Program-made: the position numbers and the translations under genes
Notes under the pieces: model-generated
Database searches by the model: none
Seen by the model: only the letters and a program-made list of their open reading frames with translations
What the model was told of the DNA's origin: nothing
Shown here: positions 26,639 to 35,601 of the stretch, piece by piece
How positions within the stretch are numbered: position 1 is the first letter of the stretch
How the letters are laid out: the number at the start of each line of letters is the position of its first letter
DNA from: Chara braunii
Lineage: Eukaryota > Streptophyta > Charophyceae > Charales > Characeae
Reading direction: 5' to 3'
DNA: 35,601 nucleotides
Assembly: GCA_003427395.1 (NCBI GenBank)
Contig: BFEA01000393.1
Span: forward strand, 1,227,070 to 1,262,670

Positions 26639-27440
26639 AATGGTTGGCGACCAGAAAAGATGCTCTGGCTCAGTTAGAGGCCCTAGAAATAAAGAAACAA
26701 ACAAAGTGGATCGATTTTCTCAACCTTAGGGGTATTGTTGGTTACGATAAAATAACGAAGTTAACATTCCGCTCCCTGTTGCTCCACAAATCTAAATCAT
26801 TAATCAGGGAATTAGCCCACCCCTTCGATAACTCACTCCCATTAGCAACAGATATGTGCAAATATGCGTTGGAATACTTCAGAGATATTGTCTCCACTCG
26901 GCGCCTGGCAGACGGGCCATCAGTGGACCTATCTGAGCATTCCTCCTTTTGGAACTATACTAGTAAATCTATTTCGCAGTCGGCTGCTCTAGAATTGGAC
27001 AGACCCATGGAAGAATCAGAAATTCTTAGAGCAGCTTGGGCAATGGCGAAAGGAAAATCCCCGGGTTTGGATGGGCTTCCCATAGAACTTTTCTTGGCCT
27101 CCTGGGGGCCTTCGCTCCTTTTTTATGTGATATATATAACCAGTCCCTCAGGACAGGCCGCCTACCAGTGGGCTTTACCCGAAGAAATGATCTCCCTCAT
27201 GTATAAAAAGGGAGAGAAGAGGGATGTCTGCAACTGGAGACCTATCTCAGTACTCGATGTTACTTATAAACTTTTCGCTAAAACATTGGCTTTGCGTTTG
27301 GCCAAGCTCCTCCCCGCCCTCATTGGTTGGTAACAGGTTGCCTTTGTGAAAGGGCAATCTATTTTTGAAAATATAGCCTCAACTATTCAGGCACTAGACA
27401 TTATTGGCACAGAGAAAAGGGATGTTGTAATCCTTCTCCT
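26639..27440 (+). pseudogene. LINE D ORF2 central part: linker and first half of reverse transcriptase
   Basis: On the + strand: KWLATRKDALAQLEALEIKK (linker), TFRSLLLHKSKSLIREL, then AKGKSPGLDGLPIELFLASW (about 27050), MYKKGEKRDVCNWRPISVLD (about 27200), TYKLFAKTLALRLAKLLPAL, a TAA stop near 27330, and QVAFVKGQSIFENIASTIQA. It ends VVILLLE at 27440, exactly where motif A (LLLDFEKAYD) should begin; the next bases belong to the opposite-strand LINE E. Endonuclease and catalytic core are both absent. Its start corresponds closely to where LINE C stops, so the two may be parts of one family, possibly of one original copy. Confidence 0.87.
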
Positions 27441-27444
27441 GGAA

Positions 27445-30400
27445 CCTCCTCTTTGGGTTCTGCTGTGCCATGTTTGCTTGGCCTCATACGACGCCTGACC
27501 TTCAGAGTCGGGATCCAGTACGGATTGGGTGTCGGGGTTGCTTGATTGTCTGAGTTTCAAGTGGCGGTTTCGCGGGATCTGCCTGATCTAATTGTCCACT
27601 CCTTTGCCATAATCCAGAAGTAGCAGCACATGTTTGGTGGGGAGCTTATCGGTGCGAGGTTTCTTATGCTGTCTAGGGCCATCTTGGTCCAAGGTAGGTA
27701 TTGTCTGATCAGGATCTTAATGACCCATTTCATTTGTAGTGTTGTTGCCTCCTGCTTGGGGTCAATTAGGCCTAGGCCTCCCTCCTGTGGTTTCCTAATG
27801 ATGTGTCAGATGTGGCTCCATGCTACCCTGTTGATGCATGAGGTCCGGATGGGGTTCCCCGTCTATAGATAGCATCTTGCTCTGGCCTTTATGGTTTCGA
27901 AGTCGACGTGCGGGGGGGACCAGATGGATGCGATGTACAACACTGTGGAGAAGATGGTTGTGTTTATAATTAATGCCCTCCCGAACAGCGATGTCAGTGT
28001 GTTCTTGCACTGGGCCAGGCGGGTTATGGCTTTGGCAATTAAGCTGCGGCCCATCCCCGACCACACCTTGTCCCTATTGACCATGATGCCCAGGTATCTG
28101 AGTGCCTGTTCGCCTGTGGACCACGCCATGGGTATAGCTGTGCCCTCGGGTTGGGGGGGCGTCTCGTCTGCAAGCCACCATCCTTCGGTCTTGCTCCAAT
28201 TGACCTTCATTTCGGACGCAAGACGAAAAGCCTCCATAGCTCTTGCGAGGGCTTGGAAGGAACTGTTGTTGGCGCGGATTAGGACTGTGAGATCGTCTGC
28301 GAACATCAGAGCGGTGGGTAGGGCAAAGTCGTACGGGCCTAGAGATGGGGTACGTTTCCAAGAGGATCCTATTGATCTGCACTCTGCCGGTTGCGTCAGC
28401 GTACAACACTTTGACCCACTTCCTGAAATTTGGGCCCACCCCCATTTTTTCCATGCACGCGTGAAGGAAGTCCCAATTTACTTGGTCGTAGGCCTTTTCA
28501 AAGTCGAGAAACAGGATTGTTGCTTTCATTCTTTTCTCGGTTATCTTTTTGACCGCCTTGTTCAGGGTCATCAAATTATCGAGTATGTACCGGCCTGGGA
28601 TGAAACCTGCTTGGTGGATATGGAAGCACTTATCAGTCAGATTTATGATCCTATTGGCTAGTGCTTTCGCTAGAATCTTGTAGGGGGTTGTGAGAAGCGA
28701 GATGGGTCGATAGTTCTTCAACTCCTCTTTCTCGCCCTTTTTGTGGAGTAGCGATACTACGCTTGTACTCGGATTTTGGCCTAGTCCTCCTCGGTCTTTG
28801 TTGTCATTGAAGAAATTGAGCAGGTCCTCGCCTAGTGTGGACCAGAAGTGGACCAAAAATTCCTTTGAAAGTCCGTCGATGCCCGGGGCTTTATCGTTAT
28901 GCATCTGAGTCAGGGCTGTGTATAGTTCCCCCAATGAAAGTGGTCTGTCCAACCCCTCGGTTTGTTCTGGTGTGATTGTCTTCTCTAGGTAGGCCATCAT
29001 TCGCTGCCGTGCTGCTGAGTTGGCAGAATTGAGGGGGGAAGGTGTTTTGGACTCGTACAACTGTGCGTAGAACATTCTGGCGATTTTCATCATTCCCAAT
29101 ACCGATCGTTCAACCCTGTTTTGATTGTCCGGGTCCTTCAACCCTTCAATGTTGTTATTCATGGCGTTGGCTTTAATTTTTGCGAAGAAATGTTTTGTCA
29201 TAGATTCATTTAGGGTGTGATCGGTCATCCTGGCTCGAATCTGTAGGCCTCTCAGTTCCTATCTTCTCCAGTCATTTAATTCCTCTCTTGCTGAATCGAG
29301 TAGTTGGTTGTAGAAAGTGTTTGAGGGGTCTGTGGCAAGGTTATCCTCTGCGAGGGATATCGTGAGCTGCAATTCTTCTTTTCTGATCTTTCGTTCTCCT
29401 GCGATGCTCTGGGATTAGTGAGGTCTGTGTAGTTGTTTGTGAACCACTTGTGTCTGTTGTCTAGTCTGGCGTTGTTCTGTCTCATGAAGAACCAATTCCA
29501 TCTGACTGCCTCTGTTAGTCTTTCGGCGGCTAAGAGGGAATTGTTAATTTTGTAGAAGCCCCGACCTCATTCCGACGGGGAGTCGAAGTTCAGGAGCAAT
29601 TCTACTGGCTTGTGGTATAGACCCTGGAAGGCCGCTGGTGGGCGGATCTCGGCCTGTTTAATTGTGCCTTGGAGGTGATTGGAGATTAAGAAGAAGTCGA
29701 TCTGGAACAATGACGTCTAGTTGGCCTGGTTCTTTTTAATTAGTAAGAAGACCTTTTTCTCTGGGTGCAGCGTTCTAAAGGGGTCGATGAGGTCGAATTT
29801 TGTCATATTGTTTCTTGTATGGGTTCATGCTCTTGTTGGGCCAATCAGTTGAGAGCGAGAGACGCGGTCTAGGTTTGGATCCAGGGTCGTGTTCCAGTCA
29901 CCCGTGATGATCACCGGTTGGGGATTCGGTACGAGGGACTGGATGTTGCTAAAGAAGCCGAGGCGTTCATTTTCTGGGTTAAGGGCGTATATGTTAAGAA
30001 TTCTCAGTTCCTCTTCTCGCCATCCGACGTCTATCCATGACCATCTACCCTCTGCGTTGTCTCCCTCATTGCTGAGAATCTGACCTTCTTACCATAGCTT
30101 GGACGCGTTGGGAACCAGTATGGCTGTCCCCTATTTGTTGAGCCCTTCGAGGTTGGACCATAATGCAATAGCACAACCCCCCAAGCTTTTTTCTATTGCC
30201 CTTTTTATGTTCCCGTGGTTTGGGAGGTTGGACAAGTGCGCTTCTTGGAGTAGCACCACATATGGTCTGGATCTGTTCCTTTCGTAGAGGCATAGTCGGA
30301 CATCCCTTCACTTATCTTCCTTTATCAATACATTACCCAACCCATTGATGTTCCTACTGATTATTTTGAGTCCTTTAGCTTGCCAATCTGTCGTGATATT
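27445..30400 (-). pseudogene. LINE E ORF2: endonuclease and reverse transcriptase, broken
   Basis: Endonuclease: RNINGLGN (about 30350), VVLLQEAHLS (about 30240), GTAILVPN, WSWIDVGW, VIITGDWNTTLDPN (about 29890) and IDFFLIS (about 29695), with several stops. Linker: 29500-29230. RT: NDKAPGIDGLSKEFL (about 28885), HKKGEKEELKNYRPISLL (about 28725), AGFIPGRYILDN, ILFLDFEKAYDQVNW (motif A, about 28500), then PISRPVR...LPTALMFADDLTVLI (about 28350-28290). The RQGCPLxP motif B between them is largely missing: a small out-of-frame deletion near 28345 removes it, so the polymerase cannot work. Motif C FADD is intact. Post-RT GGLGLIDPKQEATTLQMKW (about 27760) follows after a stop. Confidence 0.88.
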
Positions 30401-30551
30401 ATCTTGTAGTGAGCTAGCTTCCATGGATTGACTCTGCATCCTAGGCTGTTTGTCCTATTTTGTCCATCTATTCCTTGCTGTTCCCTGTGGTGTTGTTGTT
30501 TCCTGTTTGTTGTTGTGGGGGAGTTAGCTGTCTGACGTTAGGTGGGGTTGC

Positions 30552-33286
30552 CTAGTCAACCACTGTCTCGCGGCTCTCGATGTCGGATCCCCCACTGGCT
30601 TCCTTGCTGGTCGACGGGGGTAGGCTCACGCTGTCCTCGGACGGGGGTGGGCCATCCCAACCATCGTCGCCTGGGGAGATCTTATCACTGTCCAACATTC
30701 CATCGTCCCCGTCCTCTCCGTTGTCGCTGTCCATCAGTTCGCCATGCATCGGGGTCGCCTCGTCTCGCAAGGAGTTCATCGAGGTGAGGAGGTGAGTATT
30801 CATAATGACAGCCAGCGAGTCCGCCATCACTTCTATCGGGCATGATCTATTCACAAGCACGCTGTAGGGGAGTCTCGTGATGGTGTTCGACGCTCTCCAG
30901 GTGAGGCCTTCCTGGAGTTTTGCTTTCACGTCTAGTTTGACGATAATGGGGTCGAAAGCTCTGTGGTTCACATCCGCTGTGATGGTGTCGCTGATCGTAG
31001 CTGCCTTGTATTGGGGGACCTCGTAGACTCCCAAGAGGTCCTCTGTGGATATGCGGTGCTTGATGCATCTGGCCAGGGCATGATCATCGCTGCTGGTAGG
31101 CATGGCGAAGGACTCCTCCGTTGCAACCTGCCACTCATTAAATTTGCTCCTGAATCGGACTGGGACCAGGGGATGGACTGGTTTGATGGTTGTCCTATCT
31201 GTCCTCGCTGTCTCGGTGACAGCCAGGGCCGTATTCTCAGCGATTTCTGGATAGTAATAAACTCTTGTTCGTGTCCTTTCCTGTAGTCTGCGTTTTGCTC
31301 GAACAGGCGTTTTGTCTACGCAGCTACCGTCGCAATTTCCTGAGTGATTTGTCTCTGTTCACTTTTTTTACTTTTCGTGTCGTTCGACGACTTCCTGGTT
31401 TTCTTTTCCTTGCCCTTAGACTTCCAGTTCTTCAAGGCCGTTCCTCTTATTGAGTCCCTTGGTGTCTCTGTTTCCTGTCCCGAGTCTAAGTCTGAGGAGC
31501 GTACTTCCCTTTCCCTCTTTTTCTCGTGGTATCTGAACGCATTGAATTCTGACAATTAGCTCTTTCGCCATAGCAGATCGAACACGTTGTTGGACTGAGG
31601 GATGCCTGCCACTGCGGTTTTGCCTATCGCAACTTTGCCTGTTTTCTCCATATGCTTCATTCACGCCACTCGGATGTCGAATTCTTTCTCCCTCTCATAC
31701 TTGGATTTCTCCAGGTACTCTTTTAGCCATGGGATGGGGGACTCATTTGTTTCTTTGGCTTTGCCTCCTAGGTCGTTCTTTTTGGGGGAGATGTACATCC
31801 CTGCCTGATTTTCGGGTTCGGGGATCTTAACTGTTCCGCCTGTGGGGGGGGTGTCTGTTGGTTGTTCCGGGTGGAGATCTTCATCCGCTGCGTTTCCTGT
31901 TTCACGTTTCTTCTTCTTGACTGCTCTGTTGTCTGTGAGTTCCTTTTGAGGGGAGGCTTGTCTTTTGAGGGTGGTTTCAGATTTGGGATACCGTTCCTCT
32001 ATGACCTGTCTTGCTTTCTAGAGGTTCTTGCAGTCGTCTTCTGGGTTTTGGAATAATTCGGCAGTTCGATGCCAGATTGACTCCAGATCCCACAACAGGT
32101 CTTCCTGTTTTTTTTCCTCCTGGATCACTCAGGGGTCGACCACTGGGTCAAAGTGGAATTTCCCTGGCAGACCGGTGACTTTTTTGGCGCCTACCGCATG
32201 CAATTTGTTGTCTGATGGGGGAAAGATGTCTGGATGTTTGGTCGTCGGTCTCGTGTGACTGTATGTCCATATCCACATGGGGTCCTGAATGGTGTCGTCG
32301 AATAACCAGCCATCATATTCAAGGTCGTTAACAAACCAGATGCCTTTGGCTTCTTCTACCTCGACTAGAATGCTCTGTCTGAGTTTTTTCTCTCTCGTGT
32401 GGTTGGGTGAGCGGGGGGATCTGTGGTCGGTTCCCAGATGGCCTCTCTCTCTTCATCGGAAGCAGATGGGGTTGGATTTCATAGAAACCACCGCAGTGTA
32501 AGATTTGTCGTCGATGATGCACTCACATTCTTCTGGGAAGACTGGTGGTTCGTTAGTGAGGACTTCCAGAATCGCTGTCATGGAGTCGCAGTTGAGTGAC
32601 AAGAAGTCTGGAGTGGGAAGGACCACCTTCAGAATCTTGTTTACTTGGTATTCTACCTCTAACCGATCTTTAATGAGGGGGTGGCCTCTGATCGGTATCT
32701 TGTCGAATTGTACCCAAAATTGTTCGCGCAGAAGCTTTTGTTTGTTCGAGGTTGCCGACGAGATTTCTGCTTTCAGCATTGTCTCTGGCTTCCAACGAGA
32801 CAGGGTGCAGACCGATCCATTGCAGTTCAGAGTATCGTGTCTATCGATCAGATGGGACGCCTGGTTGGCGTCCTTGAAAACTACCATCATCATGTTTCTG
32901 TTCAGGTTGAGGATCGAGAATTTGTCTGCTGTGGTTTGAATGGATTCGTGCGATTGAATTGTCCTTGACAATCATTTCCTCTTCTCCACCTGGGGGAGGC
33001 GTGCTCCAATGTTGGACACGGAGAATACAAGTGCGTGTTTCTCGTACATTGCGTTGGTGTCAACCAATTTTTCTTTGGGGTAGGCCCATGCAGTAACTTC
33101 TTCCTCAACTCCATTGTTCATGACTTTTCTGACGATCTTCTCACCCTTGATCTGTGGTGATTCCAACAAGAATCTGAGTGTTTCATGATCGACTGTACAA
33201 CTGTCTGCTTTTGTTGCGTTGTTGTTTGCTGAGTTTGGGGTGGTTTGTACCACCGTCGAGAAGCGGCGCTGGAAGGTCACCGCCAT
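30552..33286 (-). pseudogene. LINE E ORF1: DUF4283-like RNA-binding protein, broken
   Basis: The ATG at 33286 (MAVTFQRRFSTVVQTTPNSA) is chosen over an upstream GTG. The DUF4283-like domain follows an in-frame TGA (32972): MMMVVFKDANQASHLIDRHD, CTLSRWKPETML, FWVQFDKIPIRGHPLIKDRL. A zinc-knuckle remnant comes next: CFR-stop-RERGHLGTDH (about 32465-32425), where a TGA at 32453 takes the place of the second Cys and His replaces the last Cys. Then come an acidic/basic linker with further stops (near 32130 and 32020), frame changes (31660-31320), and a C-terminal part MPTSSDDHALARCIKHRIST to RETVVD with an Asp-rich run (31103-30552). Function in the element: binding LINE RNA. Confidence 0.72.
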
Positions 33287-33340
33287 GGCTGGTGCCGAGC
33301 TCCTGGTTCTGGCGCTACCCTGATGCACTGAAGACGGGAC

Positions 33341-34560
33341 CTTTTATAGCATTCAAACCTTTGAAATGGTCAGGATGGTTGGTGGAAACGCGTGAAGGCA
33401 ATTAGAGAAGGCAATCTGAATATCAAGTTACTGCTTACGACGACAAGGGGGCCACACTTTCTCTGTTTGGCCTGAGGTCTCCTGTCGGCCTGATTGGTTT
33501 TTATGTTTTTTGTACTTTCGTAATTCTAGGTTGGCGGGATTGCGCTGCTTCTCACTGCTGACCTATGTGGCTTTTTTTTTTTTTTTTTTTTTTTTTTAAT
33601 CTCTCTTGTTTTTTAACCCTTGCATGAGTGTGTGTGTTTTTTGTTTTTTGTGTTTTTTACTTTTTGGAGGTTGATGCGCAACTCCCTCTCACGCTTCTCA
33701 AATCTCTACTGGCTGAAGAATTAGATAGAAGTCGCAAATGTGAATAACGAAATAGTTAAAGACTAGCTGATAGGTGTGTAACTTTTTGTTTTTGGAGCTC
33801 GATTCGTAGGTTTGGCGGGGTGTAGATTACCAGAGCCACTATTGGGGATGCTGCTGCCTGCGTGCAGCTTGCATGCAGTCTACGTGGAGTGGTCGGGATT
33901 CTGTCCGACCCGGATTGGGTGGGGGGGCGGGGGGGAGGGGGAGGGTGTTGAGGGGGGATGTTAGCGTGGGGGTGCCTACGTGGTGCCAGGCGGGCTGAGG
34001 ACGGTGAGTGAGTCGGGCCGCTACGTGTCTAGTTAGGCGGGGTGGATTATGGGGGGTGGTGGAGTGGGGTCGGTGTTGGGATCGGGTGATTGGCAGGTTT
34101 GGTGGGAGCTATCTCCGTGTGGGTGAGCCGGGATGGGGTGGGAGAGATGGGGTTGTCCGGACTTGTGAGGAGAACACTATGGGACTGGAGGGGGTTAAAG
34201 GAGAGGGGGGTGGGGGGGGCAGGGAGAGGGGAATGATCGGTTGGTGGGAAATGGCAGGNGNGGGGGGGGGGCTTATCTCGTTGTGGGGAGGGGTGTATCG
34301 GAGATGCTGTTAGTTGTGTTTGGTGTGAGATTTCATGTGACAGGTGGGTGGGGGAGAGGATCTTTCGGTCGTGAGGGATTGTGTGTAGTAGCGGGGTGGA
34401 TTTGGAGGGATCGATTTAGGGCTGGCGTGGGATAAAGCGCGGAGGGAAGTTGAGGGCTGAGGAGATAGAGAAGTAGGGGTTAGTATGTGAGGTGGTAGCT
34501 TGTGACGGTTTGCACTTCACTTGGGTGCTGTCCGTCGGCGGGCGCTCGTTCTTCCGAAGA
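33341..34560. other. No gene; T-run and G-rich sequence
   Basis: 33341-33570 may be the 5' untranslated part of LINE E. 33572-33598 is a T27 run followed by TTTTTTAACCCTTGCATGAG, resembling the tails at 2163 and 5083. From about 33900 to 34500 the + strand is strongly G-rich with GGGG runs and two Ns (34259, 34261). The open frames there are composition artefacts. Confidence 0.45.
34285..34318 (+). other. True locus of the bases repeated after the right adapter
   Basis: These 34 bases are identical to 35568-35601, which lie beyond the mosaic-end junction. This is the genomic copy; the distal one is a mate-pair chimera. Confidence 0.85.
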
Positions 34561-34985
34561 CGATGGTGCTCCCGCTTAAGGCGTGAGTTGGCTTGCGGGC
34601 GGCTTCGATGTCGGCTGTGGCGGCTGGGCTGGGCTGATCCGCATTCGTTCGAAGTGGCTTCCTCCCTGGTGATGGTGACTGGTGACGGTGCTCACACTTA
34701 AGGCGTGACTTGGCTTGCGGGCAGCCTTGATGTCGGATCTGGCGGCTGGGTTAATTCTTTTTAGTCCGAGGTGAATGGTTTCGTGACGAGGGTGGCTGAC
34801 CAGCTTGAGATGCGAGCTGGCTCACGACCTTCTTCCCTGGCGATGGATACTGGTGGCGGTGCTCACGCTTCGTAAGTTGGCTTGCAGGCGGCTTCGATGT
34901 CAGCTATGGTGTAGGTGGTGGTGCTCGTGCTCGATACTCGAGCCGGCTTGCATGCATCGTCGTTGGCGGCCGTGTTGAACTGCCC
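34560..34985 (+). repeat. Degenerate GGTGCTCACGCTTAAGGCGT repeats
   Basis: Units beginning GGTGCTC at 34565, 34687, 34858 and about 34918 share CTTAAGGCGTGA, TTGGCTTGCGGGC and GGCTTCGATGTCGGCT; the first two are 122 bases apart, later ones shorter and more degraded. No reading frame is conserved. Confidence 0.72.
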
Positions 34986-35169
34986 ACGCTCGAAATTCGA
35001 ACGTGACGGGCGCGTTCGCGCTCGATGGTGGACTGGCGGGAATCGGGTGCGGGGCGCTAGTGCAGATTAGCGCTGCATTGCGCTACCGGGCGGAGCTGTC
35101 GCGATTTTTTAGTTTTCGAACTTTTCTTATAAAAATAGCATGAAAAGAATGCAGAAATTTTGGGCCTCT

Positions 35170-35460
35170 GTTAACCGTCTGTCTCAGCCTCGAGATGTGT
35201 CAGTGACAGTCAGACACAACAGTCCGTAATTAGCCCCTTTGTGTCCTCATTTGTTGTCCTGGCACACCATGTTTTGTCCATATGATGTGTATAGTCTTTG
35301 TCAAACAACCATATTAAGCACAACAGCTAGACACAGAACAGTCTGTAATTAACCCCTTTGTGTCCTCATTTGTTGTCCTGGCACGCCATGTTTTGTCCAT
35401 ATGATGTGTATAGTCTTTGTCAAGCAATCATATTAAGCACAACAGCTAGGCCGTACGCAC
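35170..35460 (+). repeat. 119-bp tandem repeat beside a ribozyme-like remnant
   Basis: Two copies (from 35221 and 35340, period 119) share TGTCCTCATTTGTTGTCCTG, CATGTTTTGTCCATATGATG and TGTATAGTCTTTGTCAA. Just before them, CTCAGCCTCGAGATGTGTCAGTG...ACACAACAGT (35184-35224) resembles the ribozyme region of the retrozyme (TCAGCCTCGTGATGAGTCGG...CGAAACAGT), and AGCCCCT...TTTGTTGTC follows in both. CTGATGA and GAAA are not preserved here, so it is at most a decayed relative. Confidence 0.6.
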
Positions 35461-35529
35461 AAAAGTGCACTGGCCAGCAAAGCTTTGGTGGAATGCATTT
35501 TTTCAGGAAGTTTGTGTCCATCTCTACCC

Positions 35530-35567
35530 CTGTCTCTTATACACATCTAGATGTGTATAAGAGACAG
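35530..35567. other. Nextera mate-pair junction adapter (exact)
   Basis: CTGTCTCTTATACACATCT (35530-35548) directly followed by AGATGTGTATAAGAGACAG (35549-35567): the exact 38-base Tn5 mosaic-end pair used in Nextera mate-pair libraries. It is library adapter, not genome. Confidence 0.98.
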
Positions 35568-35601
35568 GGGGAGGGGTGTATCGGAGATGCTGTTAGTTGT
35601 G
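35568..35601 (+). other. Mate-pair artefact: misplaced copy of 34285-34318
   Basis: All 34 bases after the adapter equal 34285-34318. The window's true sequence should end at 35529. Confidence 0.93.

Larger units (their letters stand above)
27445..33340 (-). mobile_element. LINE E, near full-length degenerate non-LTR retrotransposon
   Basis: ORF1 (33286-30552), endonuclease (about 30370-29560), reverse transcriptase (29228-28000) and post-RT region (to 27445) lie in order on the - strand, about 5.9 kb. Its 3' end has no A-tail and collides with LINE D, so it is 3'-truncated or rearranged there. Differences in ORF1 and motif wording show it belongs to another family than LINE A. Confidence 0.82.

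Noticed and set aside
27891-28661. 256-codon + strand ORF
   Set aside because: Antisense of LINE E reverse transcriptase, whose motifs are clear on the - strand.
34008-34313. Gly-rich + strand ORF with Ns
   Set aside because: Follows from the G-rich stretch; no similarity to any family I know.
1-35601. CRISPR array or bacterial operon
   Set aside because: The repeats are not of CRISPR form and every coding remnant is eukaryotic retroelement.

Overview
This window is eukaryotic, repeat-dominated, non-genic DNA. I found no intact host protein gene, no rRNA gene and no intact tRNA gene. The best clues to the organism are two U6 snRNA retro-fragments of plant type (5' end GTCCTTCGGGACATCC, 3' half ending CACGCATAAATCGA), LINE ORF1 proteins of the plant DUF4283/zinc-knuckle kind, a chromovirus chromodomain, and paired type III hammerhead ribozymes as in plant retrozymes. 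A large-genome streptophyte (charophyte alga or non-seed plant) fits well; the species cannot be proved from the sequence.

Layout. 1-69 is a library artefact (see below). 70-5082 holds microsatellites, a 176-bp MITE with TTAA duplications, a GGAAAC satellite, a U6 retropseudogene with a 16-bp target-site duplication, a 3' LINE fragment on the + strand, a foldback hairpin and copies of a SINE-like/LINE-tail repeat. 5083-10920 is a nearly full-length but broken LINE on the - strand (A). 11400-13852 is a broken Ty3/gypsy-type gag on the - strand without pol, followed by a low-complexity leader and 75-bp structured repeats. 15478-16244 contains two direct repeats, each with a type III hammerhead ribozyme: a candidate retrozyme. 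16430-17895 holds a tRNA-like SINE head, an LTR with an initiator-Met primer-binding site, and a 577-bp DNA transposon with 10-bp target-site duplications. 19300-22160 is unusual: a 54-bp tandem repeat, about ten short perfect hairpins of differing sequence, an inverted SINE-like foldback and a second U6 fragment.

22176-25040 is LINE C on the - strand (ORF1 and endonuclease), abutting head-on a + strand chromodomain fragment (about 25017-25315). 26276-26638 is an LTR-like repeat, and 26639-27440 is LINE D (reverse transcriptase half, + strand). 27445-33340 is LINE E on the - strand, almost complete but inactivated. 33341-35529 is G-rich and repetitive and ends in 119-bp tandem repeats distantly resembling the ribozyme region.

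Both ends carry Nextera (Tn5 mosaic-end) mate-pair junction sequence. The bases beyond each junction duplicate internal sequence (1-37 = 13688-13724; 35568-35601 = 34285-34318), so they are assembly artefacts.

The parts do not form a pathway. They are layers of nested and colliding transposable elements. The most interesting biology is the hammerhead/retrozyme locus, where a 25-N gap splits one ribozyme with apparently no missing bases, and the hairpin-rich tract at 19.9-22.2 kb.
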